Of a stretch of DNA of 64,000 bases, positions 33,666 through 42,319 are shown piece after piece. The DNA is from Thiohalocapsa sp963695445 (GTDB lineage Bacteria; Pseudomonadota; Gammaproteobacteria; Chromatiales; Chromatiaceae). The stretch lies in assembly GCA_963695445.1 (NCBI GenBank), contig CAVOGV010000036.1, forward strand, positions 152,859 through 216,858, given 5' to 3'. Position numbers and translations under genes: made by a program. The first letter of the stretch is position 1; the number at the start of each line of letters is the position of its first letter. The notes under the pieces were generated by a model that saw only the letters and a program-made list of their open reading frames with translations, did not search any database and was not told the DNA's origin.

Positions 33666-34964
33666 ATGGGCGATTTTCACCAAGGGCCACAGATTACGAC
33701 CCTGCACGCGCTGTACGAGGCCTTCGACAGCGAAGACTACCTGAGCACCCTCGAGCACAAGCTTGAGCACCATGCTCGCCACGAGCACATCAGCCTGTTG
33801 CTGCCGTCGCTGTTCAGTGAGATCGGCAACGCCGGCGTGCTCGACCGTATCCTGGAGCGCATTGGCGAGGTGCGCTATCTGTCCAGCATCGTCGTTGCCC
33901 TGGGCGGTGCGACCGAAGCCAGTCAGTACCGGGAGGCGAAGGCGTACTTCGGCCGCCTGGCGAGGCCCGATTGCGAGGTGCGCGTGGTGTGGATCGACGG
34001 ACCGCGCATCCAAGACCTGCTGGCGCGGATGGCGGAGCGTGAGATCCCCACCGGCGAACAGGGCAAGGGGCAGTCGGTCTGGGTTACGCTCGGCTACCTG
34101 TTCGCGCGCGACGAGGCCGACATCATCGCGCTGCACGACTGCGACATCGTCACCTACAGTCGCACCATGCTTGGCCGGCTGATCGAGCCGGTGGCCAATC
34201 CCAACAACGACTTCCAGTTCTGTAAGGGCTACTACGCGCGCATCTCTCCCACCGAGCGGTCCATGAAGGGACGCGTGACGCGCCTGTTCGTCACGCCCTT
34301 CGTCGACACCCTGTCCTGCCTCATGTATCAGCAGCAGGCGCCGGAGCTACAGCGCTTCTTCGACTATCACCGCAGCTTCAAGTATCCGCTGGCCGGTGAG
34401 TTCTGCTTCACGTCCGATCTGGCGCGCGGCCTGAACATCGCCTATGACTGGGGGCTGGAGGTGGCCACGCTGTCGCAGGTCTACGATCAACTCACGCGTC
34501 GTCAGGTGGCGCAGGTGGATCTCGCGCCCAACTACGAGCACAAGCACCAGGAGTTGTCGCCGGACGACACCAGCAAGGGTCTGCATCGTATGGTGGTGGA
34601 CATCGCCAAGTTCTATCTCACCTACATGCGCTCCCATGGCGTGCCGCTGGACGACTCCTATGTCGACATGCTGTTGCACACGTACTATCAGAACGCGCTC
34701 AAGTACATACGCAAGTACAGCTATGACGCGGACATCAATGACCTGCGCTTCGATCTGTACGAAGAGGAGTCCGCCGCCAGCCACTTCCGCGGTTTCCTGT
34801 GGGATGCCTGGATGCAGAGCAAGGGGCCGCAGGAGGCCAAGCTGATCCCGTCCTGGAACCGGGTTGCCTACACCTTCCCGGAGATCTACGAGCACCTGCT
34901 GGAGGCCGTGGAGGCGGACAACGCGGAGGCCGAGAACGTCGAGGCTGGCGACGCGCGGGAATGA
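33666..34964 (+). CDS. Glycosyltransferase, glucosyl-3-phosphoglycerate synthase-like (GT81)
   Basis: This 432-residue GT-A-fold protein has a nucleotide-sugar and metal site in IALHDCDIVTY and an upstream SIVVALGGA strand. It matches the layout of GT81 proteins such as glucosyl-3-phosphoglycerate synthase, which begin the pathway to the compatible solute glucosylglycerate. The exact acceptor is not established here. The C-terminal 20 residues are Glu/Ala-rich. AGGAGG precedes the ATG at 33666. It is convergent with modC. A mannosyl-type relative is the alternative. Confidence 0.65.
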   Translation: MGDFHQGPQITTLHALYEAFDSEDYLSTLEHKLEHHARHEHISLLLPSLFSEIGNAGVLDRILERIGEVRYLSSIVVALGGATEASQYREAKAYFGRLARPDCEVRVVWIDGPRIQDLLARMAEREIPTGEQGKGQSVWVTLGYLFARDEADIIALHDCDIVTYSRTMLGRLIEPVANPNNDFQFCKGYYARISPTERSMKGRVTRLFVTPFVDTLSCLMYQQQAPELQRFFDYHRSFKYPLAGEFCFTSDLARGLNIAYDWGLEVATLSQVYDQLTRRQVAQVDLAPNYEHKHQELSPDDTSKGLHRMVVDIAKFYLTYMRSHGVPLDDSYVDMLLHTYYQNALKYIRKYSYDADINDLRFDLYEEESAASHFRGFLWDAWMQSKGPQEAKLIPSWNRVAYTFPEIYEHLLEAVEADNAEAENVEAGDARE

Positions 34965-35090
34965 CGCCGGGTTGCCCCTGACCCCGGATTGCTTGAGGGC
35001 GCCAACTGTTTGCAGATGCGACAACGATAACGCACATGATCTCGGACGGTCTCGGAGTCTCCGCACTGCTCCACTAGCCGTCGTGCGCTG

Positions 35091-36188
35091 CTACAACAGT
35101 GCCACTGCCTTGATCTGAATCCACACCGGCATCTCCGGGGTCAGCCCCAGTTGATGGGCCGAACGCCGGGTGACACGGGCCAGGATCGTGGAGCCGTCGA
35201 CCTGGAGCTTGACCAGGGCCAGCGCCGGATGGCTGTCGTCGCCGAGCGACAGGACCTTGGCCGGCAGGGCATTGAGGATGCTGCTGCCGGTCATGGGTTC
35301 GTGGGCGATGCTGATGTCGCGGGCGAGGATGCGAACCCGCACCTGATGGCCGAGCGGGAGCCCGGTGTCGCGCACCCACAGGCTGGCGCCACCACACTCG
35401 ACGCGCAGCAGGTGCCAGTGCTCGTCACGCTCAGCGACCTGGCCGTCCAGCACCGCGCCGGCGTCTTCGCCGAGGCGGATCGGTAGGTCGAGGCGGGACA
35501 GGGTCTCGTTGAGCGGGCCGCTCGCCAGCACGCGCCCGGCGTCCATGACCACCAGGTGATCGGCCAGGCGCGCTACCTCATCTGGCGCATGGCTGACGTA
35601 GAGCACCGGGATCGCGAGTTCGTCGTGCAGCCGCTCCAGGTAGGGCAGGATCTCTTGCTTGCGCTTCAAGTCGAGCGCCGCCAGAGGTTCGTCCATCAGC
35701 AGCACGCGGGGGTTGACGGCCAACGCGCGGGCGATGCCGACACGCTGGCGCTCACCGCCGGACAGGCTGCCCGGCTTGCGCTTCAGCAGGTGGCCGATGC
35801 CGAGTAGGTCGATGGCGTGTTCCAGGCTGAAGCGCGCGTCTGCGCGCCCCGTGCCGTCGACCGATTTCGGGCTGCGCCGCTGCCCGTAACGCAGATTCCC
35901 CAGTACGGTCAGATGGGGGAACAGGCTGGCCTCCTGGAATACATAGCCGATGGGGCGGCGGTGGGTCGGCACCCAGATGCCCTCGTCTTGCCAGACCTCG
36001 CCGTTGAACGACAGTCGGCCTTGCGCGGCATGTTCGAGACCGGCGATGCAGCGCAACAGCGTCGTCTTACCGGAACCCGAGTGGCCGAACAGGGCGGTGA
36101 CGCCGCGCGCCGGTAGGTGCTCGTCGAGGTCGAGGCTGAAGCCGGGCCAATCGACGCGGATGCGGGCGCTGATGCCTTGCCTGTCCAT
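35091..36188 (-). CDS. modC: Molybdate ABC transporter ATPase ModC
   Basis: This 365-residue ABC ATPase has Walker A GHSGSGKTT, signature LSGGERQR, Walker B VLLMDEPLAALD, and a C-terminal MOP-type domain (ARVTRRSAHQLGL) that binds molybdate. It energises uptake of molybdate through ModB from ModA. The ATG at 36188 has an AAGGA ribosome site; an ATG at 36209 overlapping the modB stop (ATGA) would add seven residues. The modABC set fits the demand from Mo nitrogenase. Confidence 0.93.
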   Translation of the reverse strand: MDRQGISARIRVDWPGFSLDLDEHLPARGVTALFGHSGSGKTTLLRCIAGLEHAAQGRLSFNGEVWQDEGIWVPTHRRPIGYVFQEASLFPHLTVLGNLRYGQRRSPKSVDGTGRADARFSLEHAIDLLGIGHLLKRKPGSLSGGERQRVGIARALAVNPRVLLMDEPLAALDLKRKQEILPYLERLHDELAIPVLYVSHAPDEVARLADHLVVMDAGRVLASGPLNETLSRLDLPIRLGEDAGAVLDGQVAERDEHWHLLRVECGGASLWVRDTGLPLGHQVRVRILARDISIAHEPMTGSSILNALPAKVLSLGDDSHPALALVKLQVDGSTILARVTRRSAHQLGLTPEMPVWIQIKAVALL

Positions 36189-36205
36189 CGTCGTGTTTCC
36201 TTCCG

Positions 36206-36883
36206 TCATATCTTTTTCGGGTTCGGTCGCCAGGAATATAGCGCTAGCAGGACCAGGAACGAGAACGTCAGCAGCACGGCGGCGAGTCGGTGGGCGTCGC
36301 CGTACTCCAGCGCCTCGACATAGTCGTAGATCTGTACCGATGCGACGCGTGTGACGCCGGGGATGTTGCCGCCGATCATCAGGACGACCCCAAACTCGCC
36401 CACGGTGTGGGCGAAGCTCAGGATGCCGGCGGTGATGAAACCGGGCAAGGCCAACGGCAGTGCCACGGTGAAGAAGCTGTCGAGCGGCGAGGCGCGCAGC
36501 GTCGCGGCGGCCTCGAGGGGGCGCTCGCCGACTGCCTCGAAGGCGTTTTGCACCGGCTGCACCATGAACGGCAGCGAGTAGAACACCGAACCGACCACCA
36601 GGCCCCAGAAGGTGAAGGGCAGCAGGCCGATGCCGAGCGCCTGGGTCAGCTGGCCGACGGGACCGTTCGGCCCCAGGGTCACCAGCAGATAGAACCCGAG
36701 CACCGACGGCGGCAGTACCAGCGGCATCGCCACCACGGCGCCGACCGGCCCTTTCCAGCGCGAGCGGGTGCGCGAGAGCCACCAGGCGATCGGCGTGCCG
36801 ACGAAGAACAGGATCACAGTCGTGACCGCGGCCAGCCGCAGTGTCAGCAGGATGGCTTCGATGTCGGTGTCGGAGAGGAACAT
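36206..36883 (-). CDS. modB: Molybdate ABC transporter permease ModB
   Basis: This 225-residue membrane protein has about five helices, with AMPLVLPPSVLGFYLL and the ABC-coupling EAAATLRASPLDSFFTVALPLA loop. Its stop overlaps a possible modC start. The ATG at 36883 (MFLSDTDIEAI) is chosen; a longer start has no support. It lies 44 bp after modA. Confidence 0.92.
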   Translation of the reverse strand: MFLSDTDIEAILLTLRLAAVTTVILFFVGTPIAWWLSRTRSRWKGPVGAVVAMPLVLPPSVLGFYLLVTLGPNGPVGQLTQALGIGLLPFTFWGLVVGSVFYSLPFMVQPVQNAFEAVGERPLEAAATLRASPLDSFFTVALPLALPGFITAGILSFAHTVGEFGVVLMIGGNIPGVTRVASVQIYDYVEALEYGDAHRLAAVLLTFSFLVLLALYSWRPNPKKI

Positions 36884-36927
36884 CGCGGGGTCTCGGGCTG
36901 TGTTGGATGGGTGGCTGGGGCCGTGGC

Positions 36928-37683
36928 TCACTCCGTTTCGTAACCGAACGCGTGGATGATCTCGTGGGCCTTGTCGCTCTGCAGGTAGGCGAACAGGTCA
37001 TTGATAGCGGCATTGTCCTTGCCGCTTTCGAGAATGACCGCGTCCTGACGGATCGGTGCATGCATATCACCTGGAACGATCCACCCAGACCCCTTCGTGA
37101 TCTTGCCGCCCGTCATCACCTGGGACAGTGCGACGAAGCCGACCTTGGCATTCCCGGTGTGAACGAATTGATAGGCCTGGGCGATGTTCTCTCCCATGAC
37201 CAGCTTCGGCTCGATCGCTTCTTTGAGGCCGAGCGCTTCCAGCGTCTGGATGGACGCCTCACCGTAGGGCGCGAGCTTCGGGTTGGCGAGGGAGAGCTTT
37301 TCGAAGTCCCCTCTCTTCAGCACTTCGCCCTCACTGTCGACGAAATCGGGGTCCGCGGACCAGAGCACCAGGGTGCCGATGGCATAGGTGAAGCGCGAGC
37401 CCGGGACGGCGACGCCCTCATCCTCGAGCAGTTGCGGGCGCTGCTGGTCCGCGGCCAGCAATGCGTGGAAGGGCGCGCCGTTCTTGATTTGCGCGTAGAG
37501 CTTGCCCGTGGAGCCATAGGATGCCCTGACCTCATGGCCGGTCTGTTGCTCGAAGCCGGCGATGATCTCCTTCATCGGTGCGGTGAAATTGGCGGCGACG
37601 GCAACCTGCGCCTCCTCCGCGGAGGCCGCGACAGCGGTGCCCGCGCAGGTGAGGGCGAGGCATAGGCTGCGGATCGGTTTCAT
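36928..37683 (-). CDS. modA: Molybdate-binding periplasmic protein ModA
   Basis: This 251-residue protein has a signal peptide (MKPIRSLCLALTCAGTAVAA) and then VAVAANFTAPMKEI, the ModA oxyanion site, followed by SYGSTGKLYAQI and GAPFHALLAAD. It delivers molybdate to ModBC. The ATG at 37683 starts the signal peptide; an upstream extension is not supported. A candidate ModE box lies 68-93 bp upstream. Confidence 0.93.
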   Translation of the reverse strand: MKPIRSLCLALTCAGTAVAASAEEAQVAVAANFTAPMKEIIAGFEQQTGHEVRASYGSTGKLYAQIKNGAPFHALLAADQQRPQLLEDEGVAVPGSRFTYAIGTLVLWSADPDFVDSEGEVLKRGDFEKLSLANPKLAPYGEASIQTLEALGLKEAIEPKLVMGENIAQAYQFVHTGNAKVGFVALSQVMTGGKITKGSGWIVPGDMHAPIRQDAVILESGKDNAAINDLFAYLQSDKAHEIIHAFGYETE

Positions 37684-37750
37684 GTATTGAACTCCGTTTG
37701 GGTTGGGATGAGGTTGGCATTGATGTGCGATTCCGCACGGCCATGCGATA

Positions 37751-37776
37751 GCTCTATGTTGATTTAGATATAACGC
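37751..37776. promoter_or_regulatory. Candidate ModE operator upstream of modA
   Basis: GCTCTATGT-tgatttag-ATATAACGC is an imperfect inverted repeat: the right half is the ModE consensus (ATATAACG) and the left half matches its complement at six of nine positions. The half-site spacing (8 bp) is that of the E. coli ModE box, and the site is within 100 bp of modA. A molybdate-responsive repressor is inferred. Confidence 0.45.
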
Positions 37777-38322
37777 TTGCCGATATCTCGTTAGCAAACA
37801 GAGCGCCAACCAGGAGTCTGGCACGCTAGAAGCGAACGATCTCCTGGTATTTCCTCATTTAAATAAGAAGTTTAAAGATGATAAGGCACCGTCGGTGGCG
37901 GTGTGACCGGGGCGAGTGCTGGCAGAGATGTATCGCGATATGCGCTTCGATATAGCGCAGGCCGAGGGCAGAGACATTCGCGTGCACGACGATGGTGCAT
38001 CGATGGGGCGCGTCTCGAGGGGAGGCGCCAGCGCCTCTTTGGACGCGGCGCGCCTAAACACTAGATCCTTAGGCGTGGCCAAGCGTGGCGCCTAGATTGC
38101 TTGAGGGCGCGAAATTCTTTCAGCTGCGTCAAGTTTCGCAGCGACAACGCGCTTGCAGGGCCGAGCGCCGAGCGCCAAGGGCCAATCGTGCTTAACCGCG
38201 CTGAACCGGTGGCCGTCGGCCGTCGGCGCTTGGCCCACTTGCAGCAACGCGCAAGTTTGGCAGCTCAGCGTCGTGCTCTCGTCCGTCTGAGGCATTGCCT
38301 CCCTAAATGTGGCTGCAAGCCG
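37777..38322. other. Intergenic, no gene recognised; contains a repeated 16-mer
   Basis: About 550 bp between modA and the DsrC-like gene show no recognisable gene. GATTGCTTGAGGGCGC occurs at 38095-38110 and again at 34987-35002 next to modC, each time followed by a related GCGACAACG stretch. Confidence 0.4.
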
Positions 38323-38688
38323 TCAGGTCATGTAGGCGAGCGCTTCTGGGCCCGGGTTGGGTAGTCCGGCGGTGCGCCAGGCGGCGCGGCAGTTACCGAA
38401 CAGCGTCTTGACGCGCTGCTTGTCCATGCCGTGGGCGTTGCAGAGTTGGGAAACGGGGGGCAGCGAGCCATAGGTGAGAAAGTGCTCGCGCAGGTAATAG
38501 ATCACCGCCCAGTGATCCTGTTCCAGCGTGCCGCGCCCGTCCATGGCGGTGATCAGGCAGGCCATGCGCTCGTTCCACTGACTTGGGTCGAGTAGGAAAC
38601 CGTCTTCGTCCAAGGGCAGGGGCTGGTGAATGGACGAAAAGCGATGCGAGTGGGCCTGAACGTGCGATTGGGTGCTTTGCGTGGTCAT
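38323..38688 (-). CDS. DsrC/TusE-family protein lacking the C-terminal cysteine
   Basis: This 121-residue protein has the DsrC fold core: LDEDGFLLDPSQWNERMA, then DHWAVIYYLREHFLTYG, then GMDKQRVKTLFGNCR and TAGLPNP. In DsrC and TusE the end reads LPKPT-x-C with the catalytic cysteine penultimate; here it ends GLPNPGPEALAYMT and the cysteine is missing. A Cys remains in FGNC, near the position of DsrC's second conserved cysteine. Cysteine-poor DsrC relatives have been proposed to be regulatory rather than sulfur-carrying. It precedes, divergently, a TauE-type permease. Function is inferred from the family. Confidence 0.75.
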   Translation of the reverse strand: MTTQSTQSHVQAHSHRFSSIHQPLPLDEDGFLLDPSQWNERMACLITAMDGRGTLEQDHWAVIYYLREHFLTYGSLPPVSQLCNAHGMDKQRVKTLFGNCRAAWRTAGLPNPGPEALAYMT

Positions 38689-38829
38689 GGGGGGATGCTC
38701 CGCTCCGAACTTTGGTAGGTAATCAGTGATTTTTATGTCCGCATCAGGATATGCGTTGACTTCACTATACGAGGTTGATCGCCCGCGTCAAGTGACGCAT
38801 GCACAGGTTTCTTCCGTTGGGCTAGTATA

Positions 38830-39612
38830 ATGCCGACCTTGCCCCTCGCCGGATGCCCACAACTGTTCTCGCCCCCGGACAACCTGTTTGCGATTCTCGC
38901 CGTCATCGGGGTCGCGGGCCTGATACAGGGGCTAGCGGGCTTTGGCTCGGCGTTGGTTGCCGTGCCGTTGTTGGCGCTGCTGATGCCGGTGGACAGGGTG
39001 GTGCCGCTGATGATGCTCATTGGCATCCTGCTGTCGTCGCTGAATCTGCAGCACTTGCACCACGCGCTGCGGTTTGCGCCATTGGTGCCGTTGCTGGCGG
39101 GCTACGCGCTCGGCACCCCGATCGGTTTGCTACTGCTGACGCAGGCGCCTGAGGCGCTGGTATTGGGTCTGCTCGGCCTGTCCATCGGCGGCTATGCGCT
39201 GTTCTCGCTGGCCGGGCGCCAGCCGCGGTCCCCCTGGCTGCGGGACAATCGGGTCCTGGTGGGCATGTTGTCCGGGGCCTTGGGTGCCGCGTTCGGCACC
39301 AACGGACCGCCGGTGATCCTGCATTTCAGCGCCCACACCGACTGGGACGCCGACCGTCAGAAGGCGGCGCTGACCCTGTTCTTTCTGATCTCGGGGATCG
39401 TGACGGCGACGGCCTTGGCCATCGGCGGCCTGATGACGACGGAGGTCATGCTGCTGCTGCCCTGGTGCCTGCCCGCGCTTCTGGTCGGCTCGCTGACCGG
39501 GGTCGCGCTCTATCGTCACCTGGGCACCCACGACTATCGCCGATTGGTGTTCTCGCTGGTGCTCGGCACCGCGGTGGTGTTGGTCCTGCGCGCGCTGTCG
39601 CTGGTTGGCTGA
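38830..39612 (+). CDS. TauE/SafE-family permease
   Basis: This 260-residue protein has about eight membrane helices and the family repeats GLIQGLAGFGSALVAVPLLA near the start and GALGAAFGTNGPPVILHF in the second half. TauE/SafE proteins export sulfite or related organosulfur anions, or transport other anions; the substrate here is unknown. The divergent DsrC-like gene makes a sulfur compound plausible. The stop at 39612 is one base from the convergent moaD end. Confidence 0.8.
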   Translation: MPTLPLAGCPQLFSPPDNLFAILAVIGVAGLIQGLAGFGSALVAVPLLALLMPVDRVVPLMMLIGILLSSLNLQHLHHALRFAPLVPLLAGYALGTPIGLLLLTQAPEALVLGLLGLSIGGYALFSLAGRQPRSPWLRDNRVLVGMLSGALGAAFGTNGPPVILHFSAHTDWDADRQKAALTLFFLISGIVTATALAIGGLMTTEVMLLLPWCLPALLVGSLTGVALYRHLGTHDYRRLVFSLVLGTAVVLVLRALSLVG

Positions 39613-39864
39613 TCAGCCGCCCGTCACGGGCGGAAAGAACGCGATCTCGTCGCCATCCTGGATCGGTGCGTCCAACCGTGCCATGTCCTGGTTGACGGCG
39701 GCGAGTACGGTCTGGGCGGGGTCGAGCGCTTGCGCCCAGGTGCCGCCGCGCGCGCGCAGTCGTGCGAGGATGTCGGCAACGCTGCGGCTGTCGTCGAGGG
39801 GGAGTTCTTCGGCGCCGGTGCCGACGCGTTCGCGCAGGCTGGCGAAGTAGAGGATACGGATCAT
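39613..39864 (-). CDS. moaD: Molybdopterin synthase small subunit MoaD
   Basis: This 83-residue ubiquitin-like protein ends FFPPVTGG; the C-terminal Gly-Gly is thiocarboxylated and donates sulfur to molybdopterin. It starts MIRILYFASLRERVG, as usual. Its ATG overlaps the moeA stop (ATGA). It is the last gene of the leftward moaB-moeA-moaD set; moaE is not in the window. Confidence 0.93.
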   Translation of the reverse strand: MIRILYFASLRERVGTGAEELPLDDSRSVADILARLRARGGTWAQALDPAQTVLAAVNQDMARLDAPIQDGDEIAFFPPVTGG

Positions 39865-41105
39865 GTCATCAACTCGCTGAATGGGATGAAGTCGACCGGT
39901 TCTCCTGCGGCGATGGTGCGGCCTTCCGGGATCACGACGACCCCGTTGGCCCAGGTCAGCGATGTCAGGGCGGCCGGGGAGCGGCTCTGGAACACGTGCA
40001 CCACCGATTCGCCCTCGGCGTCGCGCTCTAGGCGCGCGCGCTGGTATTCCCGGCGCTGGTCCGGCGCGGGCCAGTCGAAGCCGGCGCGGGCCGGGAGCAT
40101 CAACGGCATCAGGTCCCCGGCGACGCCCTGCATGCGCAGGATGAAGGGCCGGACGAAGAGGCAGAAGGTCACGAACATCGAGACCGGGTTGCCGGGGCTG
40201 CCGATGAAGGGGACGTCGTTGATGCGGCCGAAGGCCAACGGCTTGCCGGGGCGCATGGCGATGCGCCAGAGGTCCAGCGAGCCGAGGTGCTGCATGGCCG
40301 GGCGGACGTGGTCTTCCTCACCGACGGAGACGCCGCCGCTGGCGAGCACCAGGTCGGCCTGCGCGGCCGCGTTTTGCAGAGCGGCGATGGTGGCGTCGAG
40401 GCTGTCGGCGACGATGCCGAGGTCGACGATGTCGCAGCCTAGGGCATCGAGCAGGGCGTGGTAGACGAAGCGGTTGGAATTGTAGATCTGGCCCGGCGCC
40501 AACGGCTGGCCGGGCATCACCAGTTCGTCGCCGCTGGCCAGAATGGCCACTCGCAGCCGTCGCCGGACCGCCAGTCGGTCGGCGCCGACCGAGGCCGCGA
40601 GCCCGACGTGTTGAGGGCTGAGTCGTGTGCCGGCGGCGATGACCTCGTCGCCGGCGCGCACGTCCTCACCACGCTGGCGGATGTTGGCGCTTGCCGCGAT
40701 GTCCACGGGCATCTGCACCCAGTCGTCGTCTCGCGTGCAGACCTCCTGCACGACCACCGCGTCTGCGTTGTCCGGGATCGGCGCGCCGGTGAAGATGCGC
40801 GCGGCGGTGCCGGCGGCCAGTGGCGTGCCGCAGCTGCCGGCCGGGATGCGCTGCGCGACCCGTAGTCGGCCGCCGTGGCCGGCCAGCTCGGCGTGGTTCA
40901 CGGCATAGCCGTCCATGGCGCTGTTGTCCCAGCAGGGCAGGTCGACGGGGCTCAGCAGGGACTCCGCGAGCACGCGGTTGCGGGCGACGAAGGTGCTGAC
41001 GCGTTCGCTGTCGGCGATCGGGCTCGCATACTCCAGCAGGCGTTGCAGCGCCGCCTCGACTCTGAGGGGTGCGGCGCCCGTCGCGCAGTCGTTACGGCTG
41101 GTCAC
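39861..41105 (-). CDS. moeA: Molybdopterin molybdenumtransferase MoeA
   Basis: MoeA inserts molybdate into adenylylated molybdopterin. This protein of about 414 residues shows PCWDNSAMDGYAV, GTAARIFTGAPIP, ASGGVSVGEEDHV, and the active-site IGSPGNPVSMFVTF. No ATG fits the N-terminus; a GTG at 41105, five bases after the moaB stop, gives the expected length. Upstream codons in frame lack family similarity. It overlaps moaD by ATGA. Confidence 0.9.
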   Translation of the reverse strand: MTSRNDCATGAAPLRVEAALQRLLEYASPIADSERVSTFVARNRVLAESLLSPVDLPCWDNSAMDGYAVNHAELAGHGGRLRVAQRIPAGSCGTPLAAGTAARIFTGAPIPDNADAVVVQEVCTRDDDWVQMPVDIAASANIRQRGEDVRAGDEVIAAGTRLSPQHVGLAASVGADRLAVRRRLRVAILASGDELVMPGQPLAPGQIYNSNRFVYHALLDALGCDIVDLGIVADSLDATIAALQNAAAQADLVLASGGVSVGEEDHVRPAMQHLGSLDLWRIAMRPGKPLAFGRINDVPFIGSPGNPVSMFVTFCLFVRPFILRMQGVAGDLMPLMLPARAGFDWPAPDQRREYQRARLERDAEGESVVHVFQSRSPAALTSLTWANGVVVIPEGRTIAAGEPVDFIPFSELMT

Positions 41106-41110
41106 CGGTG

Positions 41111-41641
41111 TTAGCGCTCGTCGAAGCGCGCGATGAGCTGGGCGAAGTTGCAGGGCTTGGTGCGACTGTCGAGCTGCGGGCCGACGATGTGATCCCAGGC
41201 GGTGCGGCAGGCGCCGGATGATCCAGGCAGGCAAAAGATCAGCGTGCCGTTGGCCAACCCGGCGAGGGCGCGGGATTGCACCGTGGACGCACCGATCTCC
41301 TGAAACGAGAGTTGTCTGAACAACTCGCCGAAGCCGTCGATGGCCTTGTCGAACAGCGGCGCGATCGCCTCGGGCGTGCTGTCGCGGCCGGTGATGCCAG
41401 TGCCGCCGGTGCTGACGATGACACGGATGCCGGGGTCCGCGATCCAGCGCGAGAACACCGCGCGCATCTGATAGACGTCGTCGACGACGATCTCCTTCGC
41501 GACCAGTTCATGTCCGGCGGCGGCGATCTTATCGCAGAGTACGCGACCGGATTTGTCGTCGGCCTCGGTGCGGCTGTCGGAGATGGTCAGCACCGCAAGG
41601 GCGAGGGGCATGAAAGTGGTCGGCGACGGTACGTTGCTCAT
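41111..41641 (-). CDS. moaB: Molybdopterin adenylyltransferase-type protein MoaB
   Basis: This 176-residue MogA/MoaB-family protein has LTISDSRTEADDKSG, the substrate loop STGGTGITGRDSTPEA, and the C-terminal CLPGSSGACRTAWD. It activates molybdopterin by adenylylation before metal insertion, or does so as a MogA homologue. It leads directly into moeA. The ATG at 41641 gives a standard start. Confidence 0.92.
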   Translation of the reverse strand: MSNVPSPTTFMPLALAVLTISDSRTEADDKSGRVLCDKIAAAGHELVAKEIVVDDVYQMRAVFSRWIADPGIRVIVSTGGTGITGRDSTPEAIAPLFDKAIDGFGELFRQLSFQEIGASTVQSRALAGLANGTLIFCLPGSSGACRTAWDHIVGPQLDSRTKPCNFAQLIARFDER

Positions 41642-41669
41642 GGTGGGCTGCGCCTCAGCGCCGTTGCGG

Positions 41670-42041
41670 TCAGATAAACTTGGGCCACAGGATCAAGGCC
41701 CAGATGACGATCACGAACAGGATGCTGGTGAACACTGCCGCCGAGGCAATGTCTTTCGCGCGCTTGGACAGCTCGTGGCGCTCCAGGCCGATCCGGTCCA
41801 CGTTGGCCTCGATGGCGGAGTTCAGCAGTTCGACCATCGGTACCACCCACAGGCTACCCACCAGCAGCGCACGCTCCACGGGGGACTCGCCGAACCAGAG
41901 GCCCAGCGGTAGCAGCGGGATCAGCAGGAAGACCTCCTGCCGAAACGCCTCTTCATGCTTGTAGCAGGCCTTGAGCCCCTTCATGGAATAGCCGAAGGCC
42001 CTCACCATTCGGCCCCAGCCCTTTCCGTTCTGATTTGCCAC
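41670..42041 (-). CDS. dgkA: Diacylglycerol kinase DgkA
   Basis: This 123-residue integral membrane kinase has three helices and the signature VELLNSAIEANVDRIGLERHELSK with the catalytic glutamate. It recycles diacylglycerol to phosphatidate. The cytoplasmic start reads GRMVRAFGYSMKGL. It lies 28 bp upstream of moaB; a functional connection is not evident. Confidence 0.93.
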   Translation of the reverse strand: MANQNGKGWGRMVRAFGYSMKGLKACYKHEEAFRQEVFLLIPLLPLGLWFGESPVERALLVGSLWVVPMVELLNSAIEANVDRIGLERHELSKRAKDIASAAVFTSILFVIVIWALILWPKFI

Positions 42042-42074
42042 TACGGCGCCCTTTGGCGTTGTGCGGGGCTGCTG

Positions 42075-42299
42075 TCAGCCCTCGGTGAGTTCGAGGCGAC
42101 GTTCCACGCGTTGCAAACGTCGCTTAAGTTCTTCGATCTCTGATTTTCCACCATAGACGGCCGTCGTGAGCGCCCCGAGCTGCTGCCCCATGGTCGCCAG
42201 CTGCAGATTGGTCGCACCTGCCTTGCGCTTGAGTTCCGCCACATCGGCGCGAATGAGAGGAAGTTGCTCCAAAACCAGGTTGTCACTGTCAGCCGTCAT
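42075..42299 (-). CDS. Small coiled-coil protein
   Basis: This 74-residue protein has heptad-like sequence throughout (IRADVAELKRKAG, then EIEELKRRLQRVERRLEL) and no cofactor motif or membrane segment. The pattern suggests a helical coiled coil, somewhat like SlyX, but the family is not identified. It fills the gap between gcvPB and dgkA on the same strand, 20 bp after gcvPB. Confidence 0.6.
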   Translation of the reverse strand: MTADSDNLVLEQLPLIRADVAELKRKAGATNLQLATMGQQLGALTTAVYGGKSEIEELKRRLQRVERRLELTEG

Positions 42300-42319
42300 C
42301 GATGTTTGCTCCCTACTGG

